Source of the DNA: Ustilago trichophora
Taxonomy: Eukaryota; Basidiomycota; Ustilaginomycetes; Ustilaginales; Ustilaginaceae
Length of the DNA: 64,000 nucleotides
NCBI GenBank assembly: GCA_900323505.1
Contig: OOIN01000035.1
Location: 186,001-250,000, forward strand
Direction of reading: 5' to 3'
Below the pieces are notes generated by a model. That model was not told the origin of the DNA. It made no database searches and saw only the letters and a program-made list of their open reading frames with translations. Numbering within the stretch: position 1 is the stretch's first letter; every line of letters starts with the position of its first letter. Shown in pieces: positions 11,686-22,400 of this stretch. The translations under genes and the position numbers were made by a program.

Positions 11686-12379
11686 GTTTGACCTGTCATC
11701 GGGTTTAATCTTAGAGGTTTCGGTTCCCTTTGCATCTCAATCTGGCATTTTCTTCTCATACGACTGGCATCGTTGGTTCTGTCGACACGGGATGTCGCTG
11801 AACACCTCCACACTCTTTTGGAAAGGGTCTCTTTCTCGTTCGGCACGAGGAAAAAACACCTCTTGGTCATTGCCCTGTTTTCTTTCAAAGCACTCTCTTT
11901 CGCCTACTACACTCGTTTCTTTCACTCTCTCACCTATCTAGCAGCAGCAGCACCTGAACAATCTCTTTCTTCCCCATCTTTTCAGTCGTTTTGGAACCCG
12001 TGCGACTGAAAATAGCATTCCACATCACGGTCCCACCACCTAGCTTCCCTTTGTTCCCCTCGCTCTCCCAAGTCTCGATCGCTTCACCCCCTCGCTCCGT
12101 TAGCTCTCTATGCTCTCGTCGTGTCTCTTTATGGCCAAGATCGGGCTCCACCTCCTAGATGCACCGTTTTCTAGCTAACGTTGCATCTCAGTAGAGGTAG
12201 TCGCTTTATCATGCTCCGCTTTTTTCCCTTTAATACACCCGGTCGTTACGCTATCTTGCCATTGTCTGTGCTTGTGCTTGTGCTTGTGCTTTGCAGACTC
12301 CGCCGTAGTGCTCACCGGCCAACGCAAGTGCATCGTCATGTGGCTTCGTGATTGTCTGGTGCGTTGTACTCTTGTTTTC
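11686..12379. other. Intergenic region downstream of the Hum3-type gene
   Basis: About 700 bp of T/C-rich sequence, probably the 3' untranslated region and spacer. It includes a short run of alternating GTGCTT near 12268-12290. No gene is seen. Confidence 0.5.
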
Positions 12380-12814
12380 TCAAGGGTTATCAGGTTTGTC
12401 ATCGAACGCCAGGAAACACTGTGGGCAGGTCGGAGAGAAGGTGTGAGTATGAGAGCGATGGAGTGTAGATGCGAAGGCAAGTTCCAGACGTCGTGGGACT
12501 GGATTCCGCTTCGCTTGAGGGGTGGCATTGGAGCACGATATCGCTCCCCTGCTGTGTGGGTTGACGAGGTGGGGTTTGGTCGCTTCCGCATGATTGATTG
12601 CCAAACCAGCAGCTGTAAATGCTCCAGGACCCCCAAAGGCCATTCCTTGCTGTGGATGCTGAGCGATGTGGCTATAGTCGAGCCACTTGCAGAACAGATC
12701 AAACTTGACTTGGTTGTGCATGATTTCTGCAGCAGATTGCGTATCGAGGGAGCTGATGGCTCGAAGAGCAGTCGCCATGCGCATGTTTGCGGTGCTCCTC
12801 TCGAAGCCTGACAT
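12380..12814 (-). CDS. Possible small hypothetical protein
   Basis: A 144-residue frame opens with an ATG (12814). Its first about 65 residues have normal protein composition: MSGFERSTANMRMATALRAI, then helical-looking stretches with KFDLFCKWLDYSHIA. After that the reading degrades into His/Ser/Pro-rich sequence. No family is recognised. A longer overlapping frame on the same strand (12175-13029) looks out of phase and low in complexity. This could be the 5' exon of a gene with an unseen intron, a decayed gene, or chance. Confidence 0.3.
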   Translation of the reverse strand: MSGFERSTANMRMATALRAISSLDTQSAAEIMHNQVKFDLFCKWLDYSHIAQHPQQGMAFGGPGAFTAAGLAINHAEATKPHLVNPHSRGAISCSNATPQAKRNPVPRRLELAFASTLHRSHTHTFSPTCPQCFLAFDDKPDNP

Positions 12815-12894
12815 GTTTTGCCGGAATGAAAGAAATTCATTGCCAGATTCCCGTCAACGACGATGTGGTGCGAGCGATGCGGGTGATTCAGTTT

Positions 12895-13027
12895 GTGTGG
12901 GAGGTGCGGAAAGTGCAGACGGTACATGCAGTCCGAGAAGTACACGCAGTACAAGTAGTGCGAGAAGTACAATTCGTACGGGCGGTGCGATGTTGTGGTG
13001 GTACGCTTAGTACAGGCAGTGCAGAGC
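12895..13027. repeat. Degenerate 9-bp tandem array (GTRCRNRNN units)
   Basis: About 14 consecutive units of nine bases begin with GTA or GTG (for example GTGCGGAAA, GTGCAGACG, GTACACGCA, GTGCGAGAA). One 7-base interruption lies at 12994-13000. The period is a multiple of three, so every frame stays open, which explains the overlapping long open frames here. The plus frame would read Val-basic-x triplets. There is no evidence that it is translated. Confidence 0.7.
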
Positions 13028-13480
13028 AAGATGTGCGAGAAAAACCAAGTTCGTAACCAAGTCTAGATGAAATGAGCAGAGTAATCAATTGTTATCGACG
13101 GTATAGTACAAGGAAGGATTGGCAACGATGACGCAGCAATTGAACGGAAACGTGATGTTTAAGGAGAAACAGTAACGTTGCCTATCAGTGCGAAGTCTGG
13201 GTCGGAAGTATGCCTTGGTGTACGCAAAGGTCAGCTTTGCAGACCAGCGTTCAGTACCGGCTATGCAAACAGGTCGACGACACAAAAGCCAAGCTCGGGA
13301 TGTCGTTTGTAAGACGATATCGAACAAATCAGATGGCATGAGAATGCCAATGTTGTTTGGTGCCAAGCCTTGGACTTTGAAGCGCTAGTGTCTGCGAATG
13401 GATGAAGAGAGATGTTAGTAAGAGGCTGCGATGGCGTAGGTGCTATTCATATATTGTAACGTCTCCTCAGCCACCACAAC

Positions 13481-13578
13481 TCCCAGTTAGTACAATGGTC
13501 TAGTATATGGCTTTTTCATGATCTTGCGTGATCGTCAAGTGAGCAGCTAAGATCGGGGTTCGATTCCCCGGCCGGGAA
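13481..13578 (+). tRNA. tRNA-Glu (UUC) with a 25-base intron
   Basis: The cloverleaf folds by eye. The acceptor stem pairs 13481-13487 with 13571-13577, with one A-C mismatch and one G-T pair. The D stem is GTAC/GTAT, the anticodon stem TGGCT/AGCTA (13508-13512 and 13545-13549), and the T stem CGGGG/CCCCG around TTCGATT. The four-base variable loop and A discriminator fit Glu or Asp. The loop reads TT, anticodon TTC (13515-13517), then A37. Sequence 13519-13543 follows at the canonical position after base 37 and is taken as the intron. The B box GGTTCGATTCC is perfect and a T10 terminator follows at once. The acceptor mismatch leaves some doubt about function. The gene lies 93 bp before the Tc1 element. 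Confidence 0.78.
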
Positions 13579-13579
13579 G

Positions 13580-13589
13580 TTTTTTTTTT
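13580..13589 (+). terminator. Pol III terminator (T10)
   Basis: Ten consecutive T start two bases after the tRNA discriminator base, as expected for RNA polymerase III termination. Confidence 0.75.
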
Positions 13590-13671
13590 CTTGATTTAAA
13601 TTTTTGGAAGAAAAAAAGTGAGAGCTGCGCTGGCTTTTGTGCGATTCTTACACACACTTCAGAGTACAGTA

Positions 13672-13703
13672 CTGTACAGTACGTGTCCAAAAGTGTGTGA
13701 ACG
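13672..13703 (+). repeat. Left terminal inverted repeat of the Tc1 element
   Basis: 32 bp ending in GTGTGTGAACG. It pairs with the complement of 15021-15052 with a single mismatch. Beyond base 32 the two ends diverge. Confidence 0.92.
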
Positions 13704-13808
13704 TTGAATTAAATTCCAATTATCCGGTGATCACGTGTCAAGTAGTGGTCGTCGTCGACGACCAATACTACTACCATCACCATATGCAAGAAACCTTAAT
13801 AACCTGTC

Positions 13809-14870
13809 ATGGAGCGCAGAAAGGAGCTGTCAACTGACCAACGAGCTCAAATTACCGTATTGCGGGGTCTTGGTTTGTCATATAACCAAATTGCCGGATT
13901 CATTGGCTGCTCCAAGACTACGGTTTACAATACAGTCCGAAACTTCCAACAGCGCGGTCACCATGCTTCCGCTGCACGATCCGGCCGCCCGCCAAAGTGG
14001 ACAGCTCGGCATCGACGATACTTGACCCGGGAAACCTTAAAAAACCCTTTTCTAAGTTGGCGACAGCTGTCAGCGGTGTTGGGCGGCATCCCGCTGCAGG
14101 TACTGCGGCGGACGGCGTACCGGGCCGGTATTAATCGCCGGATCGCCCTCAAGAAACCTTTTTTGACAGCTAGAAACAAGGTTAAACGGTTAAATTGGGC
14201 CCTCGCCAACCAATCAACGAACTGGAAGCTTATTCTATTCACCGACGAGTCGACTGTCAAACTTGGCGAACGTCCGGGACGCACGTGGGTATCACGGCGT
14301 CCAGGAACCAGGAACCATCAGGAACACATGGTACCGACTTTCCGGAGCGGCCGTTTCTCCGTGCATGTGTGGGCCGGCATCGGATACAACCTTAAGACCC
14401 GGCTATTCGTTATTCCATTGGCTCCTCGCACAAAGAGGCCGAACGAAAACAAGTGGGATCCGGCTGAAACTTTGACAGCAAAAAAGTACTGCGATTTCGT
14501 TGTTGATGGCCCACTAAAAGAAACAGTTGAGCAAGCGGCGCTTGCAGGAATTGAACTGGAGGTCGTAGAGGATGGTTCCAGGATACATTGGGCAAACATA
14601 ACGAAGGAACGTCGTAACCGCTACGGCATACGGTCTCATGATCATCCTCCATCCTCTCCTGATTTAAATCCTATAGAAAATATGTGGGCATTGATGAAAA
14701 ACCGGCTTAGTAAGCGCTCTCCATTGCCTCGGACCCGGGAAGAGCTCGCAGAGGCTGTGGAACAGGCCTGGAACGACATACCAATGGATTATGTCAATGC
14801 ATGTGTCGAGTCAATGGAGGAGCGAGTACGACACTTGCTTACTAAGCGAGGTGGTCCGCTCAAATACTGA
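13809..14870 (+). CDS. Tc1-family transposase (DD34E)
   Basis: 353 residues, uninterrupted. An N-terminal helix-turn-helix (residues about 8-45, LSYNQIAGFIGCSKTTVYN) and a second DNA-binding region with the GRPPKWTARHRRYL linker bind the terminal repeats. The catalytic domain has D146 (LFTDES), D255 (VEDGSRIH) and E290 (SSPDLNPIENMW). Exactly 34 residues separate the last two, the Tc1 signature. The enzyme cuts at the element ends and reinserts at TA. The fungal form carries an insertion (RTKRPNENKWDPAETL) between the first two Asp. All catalytic residues, both ends and the frame are intact, so the copy may be active or very recently inserted. The codon mix is less C-biased than in neighbouring host genes, consistent with transfer or separate ancestry. 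Confidence 0.95.
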   Translation: MERRKELSTDQRAQITVLRGLGLSYNQIAGFIGCSKTTVYNTVRNFQQRGHHASAARSGRPPKWTARHRRYLTRETLKNPFLSWRQLSAVLGGIPLQVLRRTAYRAGINRRIALKKPFLTARNKVKRLNWALANQSTNWKLILFTDESTVKLGERPGRTWVSRRPGTRNHQEHMVPTFRSGRFSVHVWAGIGYNLKTRLFVIPLAPRTKRPNENKWDPAETLTAKKYCDFVVDGPLKETVEQAALAGIELEVVEDGSRIHWANITKERRNRYGIRSHDHPPSSPDLNPIENMWALMKNRLSKRSPLPRTREELAEAVEQAWNDIPMDYVNACVESMEERVRHLLTKRGGPLKY

Positions 14871-15020
14871 TTCACGGCCGAAAGGCCTTCACAGTCGTTT
14901 AGCCGGGCTTCTGACAAATCAAACAGTGTGTGTATCGGCCGAGGTAACATAGTATGATTGATGAAAGACGAAGCCTCGAAGAAGAGGCCTTGTCGGCCGG
15001 TTGAGTGATTTTCTACACGT

Positions 15021-15052
15021 CGTTCACACACTTTTGGACACGTACTGTACTG
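15021..15052 (-). repeat. Right terminal inverted repeat of the Tc1 element
   Basis: Begins CGTTCACACACTTTTGG and mirrors 13672-13703. It is flanked by TA at 15053-15054. Confidence 0.92.
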
Positions 15053-15099
15053 TACATACATTTGACCATCAGGATAATCTATTACGAACCACCATACAT

Positions 15100-17307
15100 C
15101 TACAGAGGCGGGTGAATGATCCAGGTCGGTCTCTTGGATTCAGCCCTAGTAGGACTGAACGAAGGGCCCACTTGCACGGGGCCGCCGCCGCCAACACCTT
15201 CCATGCCGGCCAAGGCGAGTGCCTGAGTCTTTGCGTCGTCCGACATGTTTGCCAGCATATCTGCAACCTCCAGTGTAGAGATGATGTCTCCTGCGCTTGC
15301 GGATTTGCGGATTCGCTGCTTTGAGTCTTCTTTCCTCCCTACTGATACTGCTGCTTCGGCTGGGTTGAGGTCTCGGTCTTCGCAGCTGCAACAGCACGGG
15401 CATGCGTCTGCAGCTGGGGTGGCTGGTGGGAGAGGAGAAGTGGCAGGTGTAGAGGTTGCGAGGTTGGTCGACATTCGGGGTACTCTCTCCAGTGCCTGTG
15501 AGATTCGTCGAAAACGCGAGGATGTTGAATCTCGGTGACTGGGCTGCTGGAGGGTTGCTGTCGGGGCGTCCTTTAAAGGGTGATCGATTTCAACGGTAGG
15601 TAAGCATGTGTCGGTAGTAGCATCGCCACGAGAAGTCTTTGTGAGATTGGCGAGAATCTTGTTCGAGCTATTGGGATTGCAGAGCGCTCCAAGACGCTGA
15701 CGTATGCCTCCTGCGCCTCTCTTGTCTTCGGCATAGATGTCATTGTGGCGGGAGATCAAGACACTGGTCGATGCATTGGTGTCCGCTGTCTCTGCCCGAT
15801 CAGAGTTGGTGATCGATCTCGCTCCGAATCCATCAAAGCTCTCACCTGGCACTGAAGGTCGGAAATCGTGCAGCTGCTGAACGCTCGACTCGCCAAATCC
15901 TTCGTTGAGATTCTTGAGAGATGGTCGTCTTGCATCACTCACGCCGAGTGTTTGCGAACGTCGAGGTTGAGGGCCACTGCAACCGCCTCCGCAGCACGAT
16001 TTCGGGGCAGCTTTGAGACAGCTGTCAATCGACAAGCTTAGCACAATCTCCGGATCTTTGGTCTCTGCCGTTGTTTCTGGACCTTTAGTGTTGGCCGGCG
16101 ATGGTTTGAACGACCATGACGCCTGCAGGATCTGCGAGATCAAGCGATCGGTTTCATCGTTGGCTGCGTCCTTGAGCCCATCGTTGGCGAGACGATCTCC
16201 CCACGTTGCCTTGATTTCCAGCAGAACAAGATGCTGACAAACGACCCACATGACCGACGAATAGAGCACCATGAGATCCTGGGCGCGATCCTCGCTCCAG
16301 TGGCCAATGATGAAGCAGACCACGTTGAAGACGGTCGAGAAAGCCAGGTACAGAACTCCGTTGGACGTCATACGAAAGAGGAGAGGGGTGATGCTGTTCC
16401 ACTGGGAATGGACCCATTCTGCCCAGGTGATGTCGCCTTTACTCGTGTCGTCCAGGTTGGCGCCTGGAAACACACCGACATCGTTGTGGTGCTGCCAAAG
16501 GCGGTAGGTGCTGAGTACGATGACGATGGAGTCGTACAATACGGTACCGGCGTAGAACCATGCTAGAGGGAAGAAGTCGTAGTTGCCGCCTTGAACGAGA
16601 ACGCAAATTCCATTGGGTAGCCTCTGTGCTTTCATGCTGAGCACCAGGAGAGAGGAAAAGACCATAAGCGTACTGAGGAGGAGAAAGATTATGACGATGA
16701 TCCGAGCATCTTTCTGCCAGATGGCGATGGTACGCCATCCGAGCACCGAAGAGACAGAGAGCTGGACGAGGAGCGTAGCTACTTCGCAGAAGGCGATACA
16801 GTTACCGTTTTGACGATGCCATGTAGAGTAGAGCCCGATGCCGATAGCAATCGCTGTTGTGTATCGCATCAGCACAAAGAGGACGAGGTGAGGTGCACGC
16901 CATGGGATGGTAAAGTAGATCCGTATTTCAGATGGCACGGTCCTGGTGGAAGGCCCAAACCGTTCCAGAAGATAGAAACGTCAGTATCAACCCTTCGTTC
17001 CGAACGCAGGCCTGTACGACCGTGTAAAACGTACATGATGTATTCCCAGCAGTATAGAGTAGCAGCGATGATGGCGATGTTGTTTGAGAATGCCTACAGG
17101 CGTGCAGAAGATGTTAGATAAGCGTGTTAGTTCTCTTGCCGAAGAATTGAACTCTCGATCAGGCGATGCTAGACTTACGTCGTGTGTATGGTATGAGGGT
17201 AGCAAGAGACCAGCTTCTATGAGTTCGTCGGCGTTTTGAGGAGTAGCAGCGATCGTTCCATTGCACAGCTTTGCCAGCCATTCTGCCGACTGGCCTACTT
17301 CCGCCAT
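15100..17307 (-). CDS. Seven-helix membrane protein, basidiomycete DUF6533-like (three exons)
   Basis: The exons, in coding order, are 17307-17179, 17093-17035 and 16942-15100, giving 676 residues. Splice joins use GTAAGT and GTACGT donors and keep the frame (YHTHD to AFSNNIAI; WEYIM to TVPSEIRIYF). A short soluble N-terminus precedes a first helix ending in WEYIM, then the EIRIYFTIPWR loop. This is the layout of the fungal family whose first helix is followed by an acidic loop and IW. About six more helices follow up to residue 310. The remaining 360 residues are cytosolic and disordered, with two Cys clusters (SCCGGGC and CPCCCSC) that could be palmitoylated or bind metal. GPCR-like topology is possible; the function is unknown. 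The Tc1 element begins 47 bp beyond the stop. Confidence 0.8.
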
Positions 17308-18655
17308 CGGGTCTATCTTTGGCTTTAATGCCAATACGTGCTACGAGAACAACATGGAGGTGTCGAGCATCGATCCGACGTTGTGATGGAAAGCGAGAAG
17401 AGTGGGAAGAAAAGTACAAGTATCGGTGGGCGTGGGAAAAGCTCAGTCGGGTTTCCGGCGGTCCTAAAAACCATACAAGGCGGACCGGACATGCCCACTT
17501 GACACCAACCTCAATGTTGTCAAATGAAGTTGCTCATCAGCAAAGTAGATGGCCCACGTCAAAACCCTAACGAGATCTCGTGCTCTCTTGCGTGACCTTC
17601 TTCATTCCAGTCAATTTCACTCTTCGCAGATGGATGCGAGACACACGGAACTTGAACGATCTTAGCTTTCGTATTTGATCGTTCGGATAAGCGTTGAGTT
17701 TGCCATTGGAGGATGATCAGGATCTTGGCGCCGTACATTGACGGATTCAGAAAGCACTTCCACCAGAGACGCTCACCATCGATGCTGCAAACCAAACTAG
17801 TCATGCTGGAACTAGCAGCAAAGTTGGGGCCAGCCCTTTCCTTTCTGACCAAGAAGTTGCATCTAGCATCATGGATAAGTCGAAGAGACCGTCACTACGA
17901 ATAATCAAACATGTTGGATCCAAACGAACCAAGCCAAGTCGCAAGGAGTGTCGAATCTAACAGGGGGCATCTTGGCGCCCTGTGCTGGCGAAATGCGTGA
18001 GAATTCGCTTGAAATCCGGTGAACTGCTTCGATGCCAACCCCTGTGATGCAAGAATGTGAGCAAAGGAGCGACAAAAGATCGACAAGGTTGCACAGACTT
18101 TAGTAGATGGTTGACATGAAAGAGGCTTACACAAAACGAGTCCCTCCAGCACATTGATCCGCATTTCGCCCACCAGAGCTGACAGAAAGGTGCCTTCCCA
18201 CGAAGACACTTGTACAACTGAACAACACACAGCCGGCTGATCCGCGAAAGAAAGAACGGCGTGTGTGTATTTTTCATATTTGGAAATACAAAACAAAGTG
18301 TTTGGCTTTCGAAATAGAAACCCACGCTGATACGGTCATTTGTAATCGAAATTTTGGAATGGACTGGGAAGCTCGCCGCTTCTTTTCTCCTGAGATCCGG
18401 CGTTCTGCTTGGGTATGCATTTTCCAATCTGGCTCAAACGCTGTTTCATCTTATGACAAACAGTTTGAATAGCAAACAAGAGGAAGCGGATGAGAACAAA
18501 CGAAGAGTAGATCGCTGTAGTATGAGTGACAAATGACGGAGCCATGATTTCGAGGCAGACGTTGATGAAAGCTTGCAGAGGAGAGAGAGAGAGAGAGAGA
18601 GGATGAGTGGCTAAAAAAATTCAAGAGAGCGCGCAACGGTGCTCTCACAAATTGG

Positions 18656-18689
<34 letters not shown>

Positions 18690-19485
18690 AAGTTTTTCGC
18701 TTTTTTTTTTCTTTCTTTCTTTCTTGAGGTGAGCTTTTTTTTTGGTGGCTGTTTCTGCTGAGCTTTTGCGACATTATTGTGCTGTTGCTGTGCTGTGCCG
18801 TGCTGTGCCCGAAACTGTACTGCGCTGCTGTGTGAAATGTGACGATATTGAGATTTGGCTCTTTCGCTTGTCCTCGTCGTGGTGGTCCTTCGTCGTCGTC
18901 GTCGTACTCCTCCTCCTCCCTCTTCTCTCTCTTCCTATCACCTATCCGACGACCTCATCCCTCCTCTTCCCTGACGAAGTGAGGTCTTCTTTCCCCCCCT
19001 TTTTCTCCTCCTTCCTTCCTTTTGATCTTTCCTCTCAGTTAGCTCGTCGTCTTTCGTTTCGCTTTCGAAGGACACATTGCTTCAACAGACGAAAGTTAGG
19101 AGTCTCCTTTTTCTTCTCCCTTTCCGACCCACATCTCGGATTCGTTCTCATCCCTCGCTCTTCGTAGCCAGGCAACAAAGAACGTCCAACGCTCTCAAGG
19201 CTTCCTTCTCTTCGACTCAGTTCTCGTCTGGATCGAATCATTACCCCGACTCGACTCGGCTTTTTCAACCCGCCTTTTCGACGACGTGGACGTTCGATTG
19301 AATAGGACTCTTTCCTCTTCAATCCTCTGTTTCGGCTCTCAATTGCTACTGCTCGACTTCTTTCAAGCAGTGCTTTTTTCACCAAAGCAAACTCCACTAC
19401 TACTACCACCACCACCACCACCCGCGCTCTCTCCATCCGAAGCGGCTTTGCATGCTGCTTTGAGTCTCGACATCCATCTCTGCCC
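17308..19485. other. Intergenic region and eIF4G leader
   Basis: About 2.2 kb with no convincing gene. It contains a (GA)n run at 18578-18602, a (TG)n run at 18659-18687 and TTTC repeats at 18708-18724. A long pyrimidine-rich leader then runs up to the eIF4G ATG. Open frames here are short, lack codon bias and match no family I know. Confidence 0.6.
18659..18687. repeat. (TG)14 microsatellite
   Basis: A pure TG dinucleotide run followed by T-rich sequence, upstream of the eIF4G gene. Confidence 0.85.
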
Positions 19486-22400
19486 ATGTCGAGTGAATCT
19501 AACCCAGCGGGCAACAACAACAACGTCGCCGCCGCTGGCCCCAACGGTGATGCAAACTCCCGCCGCCAATCTGCAGTGAGCCTACCCAAGGGTGCTGCCA
19601 ACACCAGACCCGGTGCTGCCATCAACTTTGGCTCGGTCCACGATAAAAACGCCATGCTCTCGTCTTCTCCCGCAGCTCAGCCCAGCTCCGGTCAGCATCT
19701 CCACGGCGAGAAGCCCACAGTCTTTGGCTCCGTTGCTGCTCACGACCCTCAGTCTAAGAAGACCACCATCGGCTTTGCTGGCGGAAAGTCCGACTCCACC
19801 CCTGCTGCCTCGGCCAACGGCGCACCCGCAAAATCCATGGACTTCCAAAAGCTCTTCCAGGGCTCTGGATCGCCTGCACCATCCCAGCCCACCGCTTCCA
19901 ACCCATCCGCTTCGCCATCCCAGTCCAGCGCTGCTCCCGCTTCCACCGCTCCCTCCACCCCACAGCCTGCTTCCCAAGCCGGTGCTCGTCATGCCTCTTC
20001 CAACTTGAGGCCGCCATCCGGCACGCCTCATCACCCCGGTGCCAGGCCCTTTGAGCCTCAGCGTTCGCCCTCGGGACACCAGGCTCAGGCTTCCAGGATC
20101 GCCGGTCAGGCTCCTCCTCACCAGCAGTTCCATGCACACCCACAAGGCGGTCCTCAGCAGCCCCGATCCCCTCACATGGCCAGCGCTGTCCCCATGCAGC
20201 CTATGCAGCCCATGGGTGGACCCTGGCAGCACCAGCAGCCCATGGGTTACGCACCACCTCAGTACGGCTACCATCCAGGCTACGGTTACCAGCCCGTGCC
20301 TCAGCACTGGCAGCAACAGCCCGGCTACGAGATGCCCGGCACTCCCCGATCGCCTCGTCACGCCAACCTTGGCTCTTCGCCCATGGGCCCCAACGGTCTT
20401 CCTGGCACCCCCAACATGGCCCCTTCCACGCCACTTCCGGCCAGAGGCGCAAACGTGCCTCCCTCTCCCTCCGCCGGTCACAGCAGCGTCACCTCGCCCG
20501 CCCATCAGCCACTCTCGCTTGGTCAGCAACAGGGTGCCCGCCCACCAAGCTTCAGCCCTGCTGCCAGCTACGCTCACCACTCGCCTTCGCACTCGTTCAG
20601 CAACCCCATGAGCCCTGCCGCTCGCCAGTTTGAGCCCCAGCAGAAGAGGCAGAGCGCTGCCATCCGCATCGTCAACCCCGAAACCCAGGCCGCAGTTGAT
20701 ATTCAGAGCATCCAGAGGACCCCTTCCACTTCGCAAAAGTCGACGGCTCCCGCCTCAGCCACTAGCTCGCCCAGCATCTCCAGGGCTTCTCCTGCTATCG
20801 TCCAGCCTGCCAAGAGCACACCCGTTCGCATGGAGACTCCCGAAGCCTTCATGGCCCGCATCCATGCTGGCAAAGAGGAGGCCGCCAGGAAGAAGGCTGA
20901 GCAGGAGGGCGGCAAGGATGCCGACGCCGACAAGAAGGACGACGACAAGGAGGCCAAGGAGGCCGCTGAAGCCAAGAAGAAGGCCGACGAAGAGGCTGCT
21001 GCCAAGGAGGCCGCTGCCAAGAAGGAGGCTGAAGACAAGGCTGCGGCTGAGCGCAAGGCTGCCGAGGAGGCCGAAGCCAAGGCCAAGGCCGAGGCTGAGA
21101 AGAAGGAGCGCGAGGACAAAGAGAAAGCCGATGCCGAGGCCAAGACCAAGGCGGAGGCTGAAGCCCAAAAGAAGGCCGAGGAGGCCAAGAAGGCTGAAGA
21201 GGAGGCTAAGGCCAAGGCCGACGCTGCTGCCGCCGCCACTGCCGCTGAGGCCAAGACTTCTGCTGAGGAGAGCAAGCCCAAGCCCGCTCCCATCGACACC
21301 GAGAAGGCTTCGCAGCACCAGGACGGTGACAGCAAGGACGCCGCCGGCATGCGCAGCTCCGTTGCTGACGTCGAGCGCATGGCTCGTGAGGCCTCTTCGG
21401 TTCCCCCCTCCAGCCAGGACGCTCCCAAGACCCCCGGTCTCCCACAGACTCCCCGCACACCTGGCACTCCCGGCTTCGCTGGTCTCCCCGCCAAGCCCCT
21501 CAGCACTCTCGGCGCTGCCTCGAACGGCATCAAGCTCGACAGCGAGGCCCTTGAGAAGAAGAAGAAGGTCACCACCGAGCCCACTGGCGCTGCCGCATCG
21601 CAGCACGCTCCCGCCTCCGCCAAGGCCGAGAGCTCTTCTTCCGGCGCTTCGGCTTCCTTGACCTCTGCCAAGTTCATCGACAACTTCAACAAGGTCAGCT
21701 ACCCCGGCAACATCAACTCGCCCAAGTCGGAGCTCAACGAGTCGGCCGAGCCAGGCAAGTTCCGTTACGACCGAGACTTCTTGTTGCAGTTCATGAACGT
21801 CTACACCGAAAAGCCCATCGACCTGCCACCACTCGCCTCGATCGGTATGGAGAGCGGCGGCATGGGCGCCAGCTCGCGTCTCAACCGACGTGCTTCCGCT
21901 ATGGGCCCTCCTGCTGCTCCTGGCCGTGCTCAGGGTCTCGGCATCAGCGGCTCTTCCAACTTCGGTGGCAAGGGTGGCATCGGCTCCTTCAGCCACCCAC
22001 CCAAGACCAGCGAGGAGCGTTTCGCTGCTGCTTCCGGCGCACGTGGTGGCACCATGGGTGCCTTCGGTGTCATGGGCTCGTTCAACGCTGGTGCTCGCTC
22101 GCAGCCCCTCTCACGAACCGGTAGCGGCAGCACTGCTCTTCCCTCTCGTGACATGATGGGCACCGGTATCCCCAACGGTGGCCGCACCAAGAGCAACCGT
22201 GGTCGTCAACGCGACCCCAACTCGAGCCGTGGTCCTCAGGTCAACCCTCCCGAGAAGGGCGGTCCCACCATCCCTCTCGACCAGGTCGTACCTCTCGCCA
22301 ACTCGGAGAACCGATGGAGCCGAGGTGCCTCTGTCAAGGCCGACTCGCCCGAGATGGTGCAGCGAAAGGTCAAGGCGTTGCTCAACAAGCTCACCCTCGA

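Larger units (their letters stand above)
13672..15052 (+). mobile_element. Complete Tc1-type transposon, 1381 bp
   Basis: The element is bounded by 32-bp inverted repeats that differ at one base (position 2 from the end). The outer ends read CTGTACAG on the left and, on the complementary strand, CAGTACAG on the right; CAGT is the usual Tc1 terminus. TA lies on both sides (13670-13671 and 15053-15054), the expected target duplication. It contains one intact transposase gene and little else. The left boundary could also be drawn at the previous TA (13665-13666), but only the chosen one matches the right end. The right end lies 47 bp from the stop of the convergent membrane-protein gene. Confidence 0.93.

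Noticed and set aside
12175..13029. 284-codon minus-strand frame
   Set aside because: It is kept open by the 9-bp array; the rest looks like out-of-phase sequence and no family is seen.
17895..18427. Minus-strand frames of 130-156 codons
   Set aside because: No motif, no codon bias, and two overlapping frames look equally likely.
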